Below are positions 15,952-24,367 of a DNA stretch of 57,571 bases, one piece after another; within the stretch, counting starts at the first letter, position 1, and each line of letters opens with the position of its first letter. The stretch covers positions 1-57,571 of the forward strand of contig JANSXY010000024.1 in the NCBI GenBank assembly GCA_024742695.1, given 5' to 3'. Position numbers and translations under genes: made by a program. Source of the DNA: Paracoccaceae bacterium. Its GTDB lineage: Bacteria > Pseudomonadota > Alphaproteobacteria > Rhodobacterales > Rhodobacteraceae. The notes beneath the pieces are model-generated. The model searched no databases. It worked only from the letters and a program-made list of their open reading frames with translations, and was not told where the DNA came from.

Positions 15952-18068
15952 CAGGCCTCCTCCTCGTCTTCCTCGACCCCGCTGTCGAGCAAGCCGTCGG
16001 GGTCAATGCCCATATTGATCGCAATGTCGCGGAGCTCGGCGCCCGCACCCTTGTTAATTGCATGATCAGCGAACTCTATCGCCCGAACCAGTTCAGATTT
16101 GAGCAAGCTGATCTGTTCAGGCTCTTCATCGGCGCTGACAGGCACGACGATGGCGTCGTGAAGAACTGCAACTTGCTTGTTAGGCGCTCGCCGCAGGACA
16201 CGGCCGCGACGCTGGATGAACTGACGCGGGTTCTGCGATGATGCAAGTATTAGCGCGTGCGATACGTCAGGTATGTCAACGCCTTCATCGAGGCAACGGA
16301 TTGAAACCATGATGCCGCCGAAGGACCGGAACCATGACATGGTCGCGGCACGGTCGCCGTCCATTTTCGAATGATATTCAACAGGATCCATGCCCTCTTG
16401 TCGAAGCACGGCGAGAACCTGCGCTAGCTGTTCGGCATCTTCGCAATAGACAAGCCAGCTTTGTCCTTTTTCGAAGTGTGCCCTCAGCACGTCGCGTGCG
16501 AGACGGACCTTGGCTGCCGCCTTCTTTGCGATCCTAGACCTTTGAATGAGCAACATTTTCGCCTTTTCGGAAATCGGTCGCGCGCCGACCTCGTCCGGCT
16601 TAATCTTGACGATTTCACGACGAATCCGGTCGGTGTATTCGCGCCATTCGTCTGCCTCTTCCGCTGTCAGATTAAGCGCATGCGGAAGATACTCATAAGG
16701 AACGAGACGGCCCGCCTCGATCGCATCCGCGAGCGTAATTGGCGGGGGGATGACGCCACCGAAATACTCAAGTATCTGCCGTGTACCCTCCGGGTCCCCG
16801 TAGCGGATCGGCGTCGCGCTCAAGCCAAGCCTAGAACCCGCGTCGAGCGCCATGATGCGCGCGTGTTGCGGACTGCCGATTTGATGCACTTCGTCGGCAA
16901 CCAGCAGGAGGTGCTCGCCGTCGATGACTGCGTTCCGGAAGGCGCCTATGGACGCGGTTTGCATCGTGGCGAGCACGATCCTGCCGCCATGCGCGGTGTC
17001 GCCTGCCGTCATGCCTTTAAGGCGATAGGGAGCCCGCCAAGCGTTGTTGCCGGCGCCGGCGAGCAATAGCGCGGCTTCCGAAATCTCCTCTTTTATCTCC
17101 GACGCCCACTGATCAAGCAGCAACCTGCTCGGCACCACCACTAGCGCAGGTTTACCGGCTTCAATATGGCGGCGTATGGCCATGAGCGCGGTGAAAGTCT
17201 TGCCGCTACCCGTGGCGTGTTCGAAGATTCCTCGACCGCCCCGCGATAGCCACGCACTCACTGCGGCGTCTTGATGTGGTAGCGGCGTCCGCCGCTTCTG
17301 GGGAGGGCGAATGTCTCTCGGTTCCACGGCGTCTAAGTCCTTGAGTGCAGCCTTCTTCAGATGGGTCACCGCCTCGGCGGGGAAGGAGAACACCTCCACA
17401 TCCGGATCATGCTCGGCCCAAAGCGCGTCGAAGTGGGCTTCGTGCTTCTTGACCCGCTCGGCCTCCAACCCACCCCGGCAGCTGCAGAACACTTCTATCG
17501 ATTCAAAATTGCCGTGGAGGTGCCAGCCGCTCCAGGTCTCATTTGCCGAGCCCTTGAAGCTGACCGCGTTTCCGATGCCATCCGAAAAAATACCAATTTT
17601 CTCGTGATATAACCCTTTCCTGTCGGCGCGTATGGCTACTTTGATTTCCAAAGCGCCCACTGAAAGCAGCGTTGCCAGAACACGCGTGTTGAACGCAGTT
17701 TCTTCGGCAGCTAGTAGTTTATCGATCTGTTCGGAAAGCCTATGCCCGACCACCTCACTCTTTCGTGCATATCCAAGGGCAATACTGTCGATGTCCTCTT
17801 CGGACAATTCAGGTGAACAAATAAGTTGTGTCCGCCCACCACGACGGGCGAATTCTACTATCGAATTTCCAATAACATTGTAGACCGTCGAACGGAAATA
17901 ACCGACTGCTCGCCTGTAGCTGATCGCATTCAGCAGACAGGGTCGATAGAAATCTTTTACCGGGTCTTCTTTAAGAGAACGGTATTCGGTTTTGAATTTG
18001 AGAGCTGAGAGGTCTCCGAGGAAACGTGGAGCGTTAAGCTCAGCAATCAGACTGTTCACCTTGGTCAC
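15951..18068 (-). CDS. Fused PLD-type nuclease and DEAH/SF2 helicase
   Basis: 705 residues. The N-terminal 250 residues are a phospholipase D-like nuclease domain: YHEKIGIFSD at 154-163 has the HxK...D motif, and GSANET supplies the usual downstream GS/N. From 255 a superfamily 2 helicase starts: Q-motif TPLPHQDAAV, Walker A ATGSGKT at 285-291, DEVH at 392-395, SATP, then RecA2 with DEGVDIPDVSHALI and QFIQRRGRVLRR. The C-terminus is acidic (EEDEEEA). PLD plus helicase acts like DISARM DrmC/DrmA or type III-like restriction helicases: a DNA motor with a cleavage domain. Start at 18068 lies 30 bp below the methyltransferase stop. Confidence 0.88.
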   Translation of the reverse strand: MTKVNSLIAELNAPRFLGDLSALKFKTEYRSLKEDPVKDFYRPCLLNAISYRRAVGYFRSTVYNVIGNSIVEFARRGGRTQLICSPELSEEDIDSIALGYARKSEVVGHRLSEQIDKLLAAEETAFNTRVLATLLSVGALEIKVAIRADRKGLYHEKIGIFSDGIGNAVSFKGSANETWSGWHLHGNFESIEVFCSCRGGLEAERVKKHEAHFDALWAEHDPDVEVFSFPAEAVTHLKKAALKDLDAVEPRDIRPPQKRRTPLPHQDAAVSAWLSRGGRGIFEHATGSGKTFTALMAIRRHIEAGKPALVVVPSRLLLDQWASEIKEEISEAALLLAGAGNNAWRAPYRLKGMTAGDTAHGGRIVLATMQTASIGAFRNAVIDGEHLLLVADEVHQIGSPQHARIMALDAGSRLGLSATPIRYGDPEGTRQILEYFGGVIPPPITLADAIEAGRLVPYEYLPHALNLTAEEADEWREYTDRIRREIVKIKPDEVGARPISEKAKMLLIQRSRIAKKAAAKVRLARDVLRAHFEKGQSWLVYCEDAEQLAQVLAVLRQEGMDPVEYHSKMDGDRAATMSWFRSFGGIMVSIRCLDEGVDIPDVSHALILASSQNPRQFIQRRGRVLRRAPNKQVAVLHDAIVVPVSADEEPEQISLLKSELVRAIEFADHAINKGAGAELRDIAINMGIDPDGLLDSGVEEDEEEA

Positions 18069-18098
18069 CTAACTGATATTGCTGAGGTTTTCCCCATG

Positions 18099-19268
18099 CT
18101 ACGGGTATATCTTGGATAGGATTGGTTCTGAGATAGCGGGCTCGCTGGCATAAGGCACGTTTGCTTCCTCTTCGATCTCCGTTACCTCGAAGCCTTCAGA
18201 GATTGAGGTGAGCGTCGCTGGGTCGAAACGCCCGATGGAATGGGCCGCGTAGGTCCAGTCCGCCTCTATAGAGAGCCAGCGTCGTCCAAGCTCCTGCGCG
18301 ACTGCCCCTGTCGTGTTGCTGCCGGCAAACGGATCGAGGACGGTGTCACCCTGGTCGGTCAGGAATTTTACGAAAAACTCTACCAGCGTGGAAGGCATGC
18401 GCGCTGGGTGGACGGGGACGCCCCGGTCCACGCAGAACCGGCGGTAACCGTCACTGGACACCGTATTAGCGGCCTTAAGCAGGTTCGTGGTTTCTTCAAG
18501 ATATTCGGCAAAGCCCTTTGGTGTGATGACGCCGTCCAGAGATGGAAGGGCATCCACGCCGCCAACATTCGGCGGGATCGCACCGTTATTATTGGTCTTG
18601 AAGCTCTCCGCGCCGATGTGGTGTTCCGATGGCCTAGCGCCCGCATTGTACTTGCCGGTCTCGATAAGGCGCTTCATGCTGGGGCTATACTCCCGTAACA
18701 CCTTCCGGTTGTCAGCCTTCGGGCGGGGGGTCGGCGACATCCACCAGATGCGGGTGAAAGCGTCCTTCACCCGTGACCGCTCCTTGTTCACCCACTCAAC
18801 GGGCGAGGGTAGTCGGGCAGGATTGTACCAAATGAACTCCTGGCACAGGTGCAAATTGCCCTTTTTCAGGAAGCGAAGGAATGCCTCCAGGACGTGGGTC
18901 GACATGGTCGGCTGGCCGGGCATCCATGCATTGCCGATCTCGATCACAATGGAGCCGTCGTCCGTCACCATGTCTCGAAGGAGGGGTGCAAACCTTGCGA
19001 ACCACCGGATGTAGTCTTCCCCCTGCAGATTGCCGTAGCTCTTCTTCGTGTTCAGGGGGAACGGAGGCGACGTGAACGCAAGCTGGACCTTACCTCGGTG
19101 CTCCTCCAGAGCCTTGCTCTTGAGCAGTTTGAGGGAGTCACCGCAGTAGGCTGCTCCGAGCGAGGTCCCGTAGATTGGCTGCGAGGCGCGACGCCCTTCC
19201 TTGGGTGCCTCGGCAATAGCTATATCGTGTGTCTTCCCCCAGTCCGCCATACTGCCAATCTGTCTCAT
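18099..19268 (-). CDS. Site-specific DNA methyltransferase, beta class, M.PvuII-like
   Basis: 389 residues; start ATG at 19268 with TGAGGAAC about 5 nt upstream (an ATG at 19250 is possible). Motif IV is TSPPF at 66-70 in the context TSPPFPLNTKKSYGN, closely resembling M.PvuII (TSPPFALQRKKEYGN), which makes N4-methylcytosine. Motif I, DPFAGSNTTG, is near the C-terminus at 312-321, so the motif order IV...I marks a beta-class enzyme; target recognition would lie in 115-300. The TSPPF form favours m4C but N6-adenine cannot be excluded. It is the first gene of the operon and would mark host DNA so that the downstream helicase/SMC proteins act on unmodified DNA. Confidence 0.88.
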   Translation of the reverse strand: MRQIGSMADWGKTHDIAIAEAPKEGRRASQPIYGTSLGAAYCGDSLKLLKSKALEEHRGKVQLAFTSPPFPLNTKKSYGNLQGEDYIRWFARFAPLLRDMVTDDGSIVIEIGNAWMPGQPTMSTHVLEAFLRFLKKGNLHLCQEFIWYNPARLPSPVEWVNKERSRVKDAFTRIWWMSPTPRPKADNRKVLREYSPSMKRLIETGKYNAGARPSEHHIGAESFKTNNNGAIPPNVGGVDALPSLDGVITPKGFAEYLEETTNLLKAANTVSSDGYRRFCVDRGVPVHPARMPSTLVEFFVKFLTDQGDTVLDPFAGSNTTGAVAQELGRRWLSIEADWTYAAHSIGRFDPATLTSISEGFEVTEIEEEANVPYASEPAISEPILSKIYP

Positions 19269-19826
19269 CAGTTCCTCAAAACACCGTATCTATCACTATG
19301 GCCGCCGTAAACCGCGAAATCTGGATGCGCAGGTGTTGCCCTCGGTTGAGCGGGCACCTCTGCGGTCTGTTGAAGGGCGCTGGCAGCACCAAGCAATGGG
19401 GTCACGCGAACACAGCCGCGCTTGAAGGTCTCCATGAAAGCCTAACGACCGCCTTACCGGCGAGTATGCGCCCTCGCGGCTGCCGGAGGCCCGTTCGACA
19501 AGGATACAGTAGATTTTCATGATCTGGTCAGTCCGGTCGTGGTTGGCCATCTGCATTGCCGTTCAGCTGATGGCACCGGACGCGGGAGATGGAACGGGCA
19601 ATGAACTCGGAACTTCCGAACCCGGTCGCAGCAGACGCAAACGCGACCTCAATCCAAACAATTTCAGTGGCTCGAATTTCCTCTGCTTTTACATGGACTT
19701 ATAAGATATTCACCAAATCCGCGCAGTCATGAGGTTCGGAGAATATCGACCCCGAGAGACCACTTCTGGCTCGCCTGGTGCCCGAGCCAGTGCTTAGCCC
19801 CTCCCGCATAACCCTCGAAAACAACG
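19269..19826. other. Non-coding stretch between methyltransferase gene and tRNA terminator
   Basis: No convincing gene on either strand; the short frames present have no recognisable composition. An 8-bp inverted repeat CTGGCTCG/CGAGCCAG with a 9-nt loop lies at 19766-19790. The promoter of the defence-like operon should lie in the first 150 bp above 19268. The sequence is more AT-rich near 19600-19720 than the rest of the region. Confidence 0.5.
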
Positions 19827-19849
19827 GAAAAATCCGGCCGCAGCCGGAT
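19827..19849 (-). terminator. Rho-independent terminator of tRNA-Ser
   Basis: On the leftward strand ATCCGGC-TGCG-GCCGGAT (7-bp stem, 4-nt loop) is followed directly by a T-run (TTTTT on the transcript). It lies 26 bp beyond the encoded CCA of the tRNA. Confidence 0.8.
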
Positions 19850-19875
19850 CGGGAGTACGCTTTCGCGAGGGCGAG

Positions 19876-19965
19876 TGGCGGAGACGAAGGGATTCGAACC
19901 CTCGAGACGGTTTCCCGCCTACTCCCTTAGCAGGGGAGCGCCTTCGACCACTCGGCCACGTCTCC
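19876..19965 (-). tRNA. tRNA-Ser (anticodon GCU)
   Basis: A complete class II tRNA: acceptor stem GGAGACG at 19965-19959 pairs with CGTCTCC at 19886-19880, followed by discriminator G and encoded CCA (19878-19876). D-arm GGCCGAGTGGTCGAAGGC, anticodon loop CTGCTAA (GCT), long variable arm and T-arm GGTTCGAATCC are all present. The 90-nt length including CCA fits tRNA-Ser with its long variable arm. It reads AGC/AGU serine codons. It is the last clearly core feature before the defence-like operon, and its 3' end faces that operon. Confidence 0.95.
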
Positions 19966-20433
19966 GCCGACGGGTATAGCTGTGCAAGCCGAGGGTTCAC
20001 AAGGCGAAATGCTGGGTCGTCCCGAATTCGGGCCGGTGTTGCGCAACTCCTTGAAATGATTTCGGAAGGGCCGGATGCCGGGCGGCCACTGCCGCGAAGC
20101 TCCCGGCGCGGCCGTCCCGTTCGCGGCCGGTCGGGCGCGGCGCGGGGCAGGAAACGGGGCGAGTCAGCCCCGGCGCGCCGCCGTTCGGGCCTGCAGCGTC
20201 GCCCGGCGGCGATCGGCCATCGCCGTCGGATCGCCTGCCCGGCGGATCGGACCGGTCCGCCGGCGCGGCGGAGCGGGTGGGCGCCCCCACCCTTCCCGCA
20301 CCGCCCCCCAAGGACCGAACGGTCCCCAAGCGCGCGCCCCGGAAGCCGGGCCCCGGGCCGGGCCAGGCCACCGGCGCCCGTCGAAGCGCCGGGCATGGGC
20401 CGGCACGGACACCCGGCATCGGCTTCAAGACGC
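19966..20433. other. GC-rich intergenic region upstream of the potA-like gene
   Basis: Long frames exist on both strands but are Arg/Pro/Gly-rich with no domains, typical of non-coding high-GC DNA. No RNA gene or terminator is evident. One possible promoter for the following operon lies at its right end. Confidence 0.5.
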
Positions 20434-20462
20434 TTGATATGGCCCGGATTGTCCTGAACACT
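20434..20462 (+). promoter_or_regulatory. Possible sigma-70 promoter of the first Pot operon
   Basis: TTGATA at 20434-20439 and AACACT at 20457-20462 with a 17-bp spacer, 28 bp before the start of the ATPase gene. The -10 is poor, so this is tentative. Confidence 0.3.
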
Positions 20463-20489
20463 CCGCCCAAGGGCAAAAGGGGGTGATGA

Positions 20490-21551
20490 ATGGCCGACGC
20501 GGCGGTCGAGGCACGATCTGCAAGCAAGGAATACGGATCCGGAGACAGGATCGTGCGCGCGCTGCGGGACGTATCGCTGACGATCCGCAAAGGCGAATTC
20601 TTCACGCTGCTCGGGCCATCGGGATGCGGCAAGACCACGCTTCTGCGCCTGATCGCCGGGTTCGAGATGCCGACATCGGGGACGATCCTGCTTGGCAACC
20701 GGGACATCAGCCGGATGCCTCCCTACCAGCGCCCGGTGAACACGGTGTTCCAGAGCTACGCCCTGTTCCCGCATCTCGACGTGGCCGAGAACGTCGGCTT
20801 CGGCCTGACGATGCGCGGCCAGCCGAAGGCCGAGGTCGAGCGGCGGGTCGCCCGGATGCTTGCGCTGGTGAAGCTCGAGGCCTTCGCGGGGCGCAAGCCG
20901 CAGCAGTTGTCGGGCGGTCAGCAGCAGCGGGTTGCGCTGGCGCGGGCGCTGGCCCCCTCCCCCGAGGTGCTGTTGCTGGACGAACCGCTTTCGGCGCTGG
21001 ACCTGAAGCTGCGCAAGGAAATGCAGCTGGAACTCAAGCGCCTCCAGCACGAGACCGGCATCACCTTCGTCTTCGTCACCCATGACCAGGAAGAGGCGCT
21101 GACGATGTCGGACCGGATCGGCGTGATGCGCGACGGGGTGATCCTTCAGGTCGGCGGCCCGCGCGAGATCTACAATCGGCCGGTCAACCGCTTCGTCGCG
21201 GATTTCATCGGAGAAACCAATATCCTCGCCGGCCGGACCGAGGCGGGGTGCGTGCGGCTGGGCTCGGGCGATCTGATCGCGGTCGACAACCTGAACGGCG
21301 CGGCGGAGGGCGCCGCCGTGACGCTGGCGGTGCGGCCCGAACAGGTGCGGATCGGCGCCGGCCCCCTGCAGGGGCGGGTGTCGAACACCGTCTATTTCGG
21401 CACCGATACCCATTGCCACCTGCGGATGGCCGACGACACCGAGGTGGTGGCCCGGATGCAAAGCCCGCCGTCGGGCGATGTCGGGCTGGGCGAAGGCGCA
21501 ACGGTGGCCTTCGATTTCGTCGCCGGCGCGGTGCGGGTGCTGGAGGACTAG
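20490..21551 (+). CDS. Polyamine-type ABC transporter ATPase (PotA-like)
   Basis: 353 residues. Walker [11 protein letters not shown] at 41-50, Q-loop [12 protein letters not shown] signature [15 protein letters not shown], Walker [13 protein letters not shown]-loop [15 protein letters not shown], then a C-terminal TOBE-type regulatory domain (residues about 240-353; VRPEQVRIG). This is the PotA/FbpC branch of importer ATPases: it powers uptake of putrescine/spermidine or related amines across the inner membrane. ATG at 20490 follows AAGGGGGTGA. The two permease genes and binding protein follow in order, so the system is complete. Confidence 0.9.
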   Translation: MADAAVEARSASKEYGSGDRIVRALRDVSLTIRKGEFFTLLGPSGCGKTTLLRLIAGFEMPTSGTILLGNRDISRMPPYQRPVNTVFQSYALFPHLDVAENVGFGLTMRGQPKAEVERRVARMLALVKLEAFAGRKPQQLSGGQQQRVALARALAPSPEVLLLDEPLSALDLKLRKEMQLELKRLQHETGITFVFVTHDQEEALTMSDRIGVMRDGVILQVGGPREIYNRPVNRFVADFIGETNILAGRTEAGCVRLGSGDLIAVDNLNGAAEGAAVTLAVRPEQVRIGAGPLQGRVSNTVYFGTDTHCHLRMADDTEVVARMQSPPSGDVGLGEGATVAFDFVAGAVRVLED

Positions 21552-21552
21552 G

Positions 21553-22449
21553 ATGAGCGCGCCGACGCCCTCGACCGCGCGGACCGGCTGGATCCTGTCG
21601 ATCCCGGCGCTGATCCTGCTGGCGCTCGGGGCCTCGGGGCCGCTGCTGATCGTGGTGGTCTACGCCTTCCTCGAACCCGGCGAGTATTCGGGCGTGGTGT
21701 GGAACTTCACCACCGAGGCCTGGTTCCGGGTGTTCTTCGAACGCGACATCTTCGACGATACCGTGTCGATGGCCGACGCGCACCTGACGATCTTCTGGCG
21801 ATCGGTCAAGCTGTCGGTCCTGACCACGCTGATCACCTTCGCGATCGGGTTTCCGACCGCGTGGTTCATCGCCACCCGGCCCGCCGGGCAGCGGGCGCTG
21901 TGGCTCTTCCTGATCACCATCCCGTTCTGGACGAACCTGCTGATCCGGACCTTCGCGATCATGGAGGTGATCCGCAACCAGGGGCTTCTGAACACCGCCC
22001 TGATCGGCCTCGGCGTGATCGGCGAGCCGATCCAGATCCTCTATACCGACACGGCGGTGCTGATCGGGATGGCCTATGTCTACCTGCCGCTGATGGTGCT
22101 GCCGCTCTACGCCGCGATCGACCGGTTCGACTTCCGCCTCGTCGAGGCCGGCTACGACCTTTACGCCACGCGCTGGCGGGTTCTGCGCCGGGTGATCCTG
22201 CCGATCGTCAAGCCGGGGATCGTGGCGGGTTCGATCCTCGTGTTCGTCCCCTCGCTCGGGGCCTACGTCACCCCGCGCATTCTCGGCGGCGGCAAGAACA
22301 TGATGATCGGCAACTTCATCGAGTTGCAGTTCGGACAGGGGCGGAACTGGCCGCTGGGCGCGGCACTGTCGCTGATCCTGCTGGCGATCGTCCTGGTGGC
22401 GCTGCTGGCCTACGTCCGGGTAACATCGAGTGACCGGCAAGATGGCTAG
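21553..22449 (+). CDS. Polyamine-type ABC transporter permease (PotB-like)
   Basis: 298 residues from the ATG at 21553, 1 bp after the ATPase stop. Six or so membrane segments, starting WILSIPALILLALGASGPLLIVVVYAFL. The cytoplasmic EAA loop VEAGYDLYATRWRVLRRVILPIVKPGI contacts the ATPase. PotB-type features such as FWTNLLIRTFAIMEVIRNQGLLN are visible. It forms the channel with the PotC-like subunit. The stop overlaps the next start by 8 to 20 bp. Confidence 0.88.
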   Translation: MSAPTPSTARTGWILSIPALILLALGASGPLLIVVVYAFLEPGEYSGVVWNFTTEAWFRVFFERDIFDDTVSMADAHLTIFWRSVKLSVLTTLITFAIGFPTAWFIATRPAGQRALWLFLITIPFWTNLLIRTFAIMEVIRNQGLLNTALIGLGVIGEPIQILYTDTAVLIGMAYVYLPLMVLPLYAAIDRFDFRLVEAGYDLYATRWRVLRRVILPIVKPGIVAGSILVFVPSLGAYVTPRILGGGKNMMIGNFIELQFGQGRNWPLGAALSLILLAIVLVALLAYVRVTSSDRQDG

Positions 22450-23242
22450 GGGCTTTTCCGTCACGTCCCTGCCGGGCTTCGCGGCGATCGCGATCACCTC
22501 GTTCGTGCTGCTGTATGCGCCGATCCTGACGATGGTCATCTACTCCTTCAACGCCTCGGAATCGGTGGCGCTGTGGGGCGGGTTCTCGCTGCGATGGTAC
22601 ACCGCCGCCTGGGAGAACACGCAGGTGCAGGAGGCGACCATCCGCTCGCTCGTCATCGCGGTGTCGGCCGCGCTGATCTCGACAACGGTCGCCACGATGG
22701 CCGCGCTCGGCACCACCCGGCGCGGCCGGTTCAAGGGCCAGACCCTGATCTACGTGATGATCAACCAGCCGCTGATGGTGCCCGAGATCGTGACGGCCGT
22801 GGCGCTGCTGATCTTCTTCGCGGCGATCAAGGTGGCCACCGGCTACACCGGCCTCGCCTACCTGGTCCTCGCGCATTCCGCCTTCTGCGTGCCGTTCGCC
22901 TACCTGCCGATCCGGGCGCGGCTGGAAGGCATGGACCTGGCGCTGGAAACGGCGGCGGCCGATCTCTACGCCACGCCGTGGCAGACGTTCCGGCGGGTGA
23001 CGCTGCCGCTGATGGGGCCGGGCATCGCGGCGGGCGCAATGCTGGCCTTCGTCATCTCGCTCGACGACGTCATCATTACGGAGTTTGTGAAATCGGCCGG
23101 GCAGGATACGCTTCCGACCTACATGCTGGGGCAGTTGCGCCGCGCGGTCACACCCGAGGTCAACGCGATCTCGACGGCGCTTCTGGCGCTGACGGTGATC
23201 CTGCTGACGGCCTTCTTTCTGCTGACGAGACGGCGAGACTGA
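22442..23242 (+). CDS. Polyamine-type ABC transporter permease (PotC-like)
   Basis: About 266 residues from the ATG at 22442 (MARGFSVTSLPGF); an in-frame GTG at 22430 gives 270. PotC-type: opening membrane segment AIAITSFVLLYAPILTMVIYSFN, conserved WGGFSLRWYTAAWENT, EAA loop LETAAADLYATPWQTFRRVTLPLMGPGIAAGAMLAFVISLDDVIITEF. The second half of the channel pair with the PotB-like subunit. 35 bp separate it from the binding-protein gene. Confidence 0.88.
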   Translation: MARGFSVTSLPGFAAIAITSFVLLYAPILTMVIYSFNASESVALWGGFSLRWYTAAWENTQVQEATIRSLVIAVSAALISTTVATMAALGTTRRGRFKGQTLIYVMINQPLMVPEIVTAVALLIFFAAIKVATGYTGLAYLVLAHSAFCVPFAYLPIRARLEGMDLALETAAADLYATPWQTFRRVTLPLMGPGIAAGAMLAFVISLDDVIITEFVKSAGQDTLPTYMLGQLRRAVTPEVNAISTALLALTVILLTAFFLLTRRRD

Positions 23243-23277
23243 GCACACGAAACTGCCAACAAAGGGAGATTGCGACA

Positions 23278-24303
23278 ATGAAGAGGCTTTGCACGACGAC
23301 GCTGGCGGCGATGGCGCTTGCCGGGGCCGCCCATGCCGAGGGCGAACTCAACATCTACAACTGGGGCAACTACACGAACCCCGACCTGATCAAGAAGTTC
23401 GAAGAGACCTACGACATCAAGGTCACCATCACCGACTATGACAGCAACACCACCGCGCTGGCGAAGGTCGAGGCCGGCGGCCACGGATTCGACATCGTCG
23501 TTCCGTCGCACAGCTACATCCCGATCTATGTCGAGAAGGGCCTTCTGATGAAGCCCGGCATCCCGGAGATGGAGAACTACGGCAACATCTCGGATCAGTG
23601 GCGCAACGTCGACTGGGATCCCAATCGCGAGTACTCGGTTCCGTGGCAGTGGGGCACGACCGGCGTCGCGGTCAACACCTCCGTCTATTCCGGCGACATC
23701 AACACGTCCGCCATCTGGCTCGAACCGCCCGCGGAACTGGTCGGCAAGGTCAATGTCGTGCCCGAGATGCAGGACGTGATGAACCTTGCGCTGTTCTACG
23801 TCGGCGGCGAACCCTGCACGACGGATCGCGAGGTGCTCAAGAAGGCGCGCGACGTGCTGGTGGCGGCCAAGCCGAACTGGATGAGCATGGACTACGGCAT
23901 GACCGAGAAGCTGTCGAACAGCGATGTCATGGCCTCGGTCAACTGGAACGGATCGACCTTCCGGGCGCGGATCAACAACCCCGACGTCGCCTACGGCTAT
24001 CCCAAGGAAGGCTACCCGGTGTGGATGGACAGCGCCGCGATCCTGAGCGACGCGCAGAATGTCGACAATGCCAAGCTGTTCCTGAACTTCATCATGGATC
24101 CCGAGAATGCCGCGCTGATCTCGGCCTTCGCGCGCTATGCCAACGGGATCGACGGTTCCGAGGCCTTCATGCCCGAAGACATGAAGACGGCGCCGGAAAT
24201 CGTGGTGCCCGAAGAGCTGAAGGCGGCCGGCAAGTTCACCGGCGCCTGCCCGGCCGAGGCACAGGAATTCTACACCGCGATCTGGACCGAGTTGCAGAAG
24301 TGA
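23278..24303 (+). CDS. Polyamine-type periplasmic binding protein (PotD/PotF-like)
   Basis: 341 residues with a Sec signal peptide (MKRLCTTTLAAMALAGAAHA, cleavage before EGELN). Mature start LNIYNWGNYTNPDLIKKFEE is the classical PotD/PotF opening; NWGNY and later VVPSHSYIPIY and VPWQWGTTGVAVN form the amine-binding cleft. RBS AAAGGGAG lies 11 nt upstream. It delivers putrescine, spermidine or a related cation to the permeases just upstream. The exact substrate is not determined by sequence. Confidence 0.9.
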   Translation: MKRLCTTTLAAMALAGAAHAEGELNIYNWGNYTNPDLIKKFEETYDIKVTITDYDSNTTALAKVEAGGHGFDIVVPSHSYIPIYVEKGLLMKPGIPEMENYGNISDQWRNVDWDPNREYSVPWQWGTTGVAVNTSVYSGDINTSAIWLEPPAELVGKVNVVPEMQDVMNLALFYVGGEPCTTDREVLKKARDVLVAAKPNWMSMDYGMTEKLSNSDVMASVNWNGSTFRARINNPDVAYGYPKEGYPVWMDSAAILSDAQNVDNAKLFLNFIMDPENAALISAFARYANGIDGSEAFMPEDMKTAPEIVVPEELKAAGKFTGACPAEAQEFYTAIWTELQK

Positions 24304-24324
24304 CGCGGGCCTGAGACGCCGGCG

Positions 24325-24356
24325 GGGCGGGGGCCGATCGGCCCCCGCCCTTTCTT
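24325..24356 (+). terminator. Terminator of the first Pot operon
   Basis: A 12-bp GC stem GGGCGGGGGCCG with its complement, centred at 24337, is followed by TTTCTT. It lies 22 bp after the binding-protein stop and, being nearly symmetrical, may also act for the convergent lactonase gene. Confidence 0.75.
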
Positions 24357-24367
24357 CCGGGCGGCGT

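Noticed and set aside
20056-20457. Rightward Arg/Pro-rich frame ahead of potA
   Set aside because: Composition typical of non-coding high-GC DNA; no homology features.
19794-21461. 555-aa leftward frame over the tRNA and potA-like gene
   Set aside because: It is antisense to a clear ATPase gene and the tRNA, and is His/Arg/Gly-rich with no domain.
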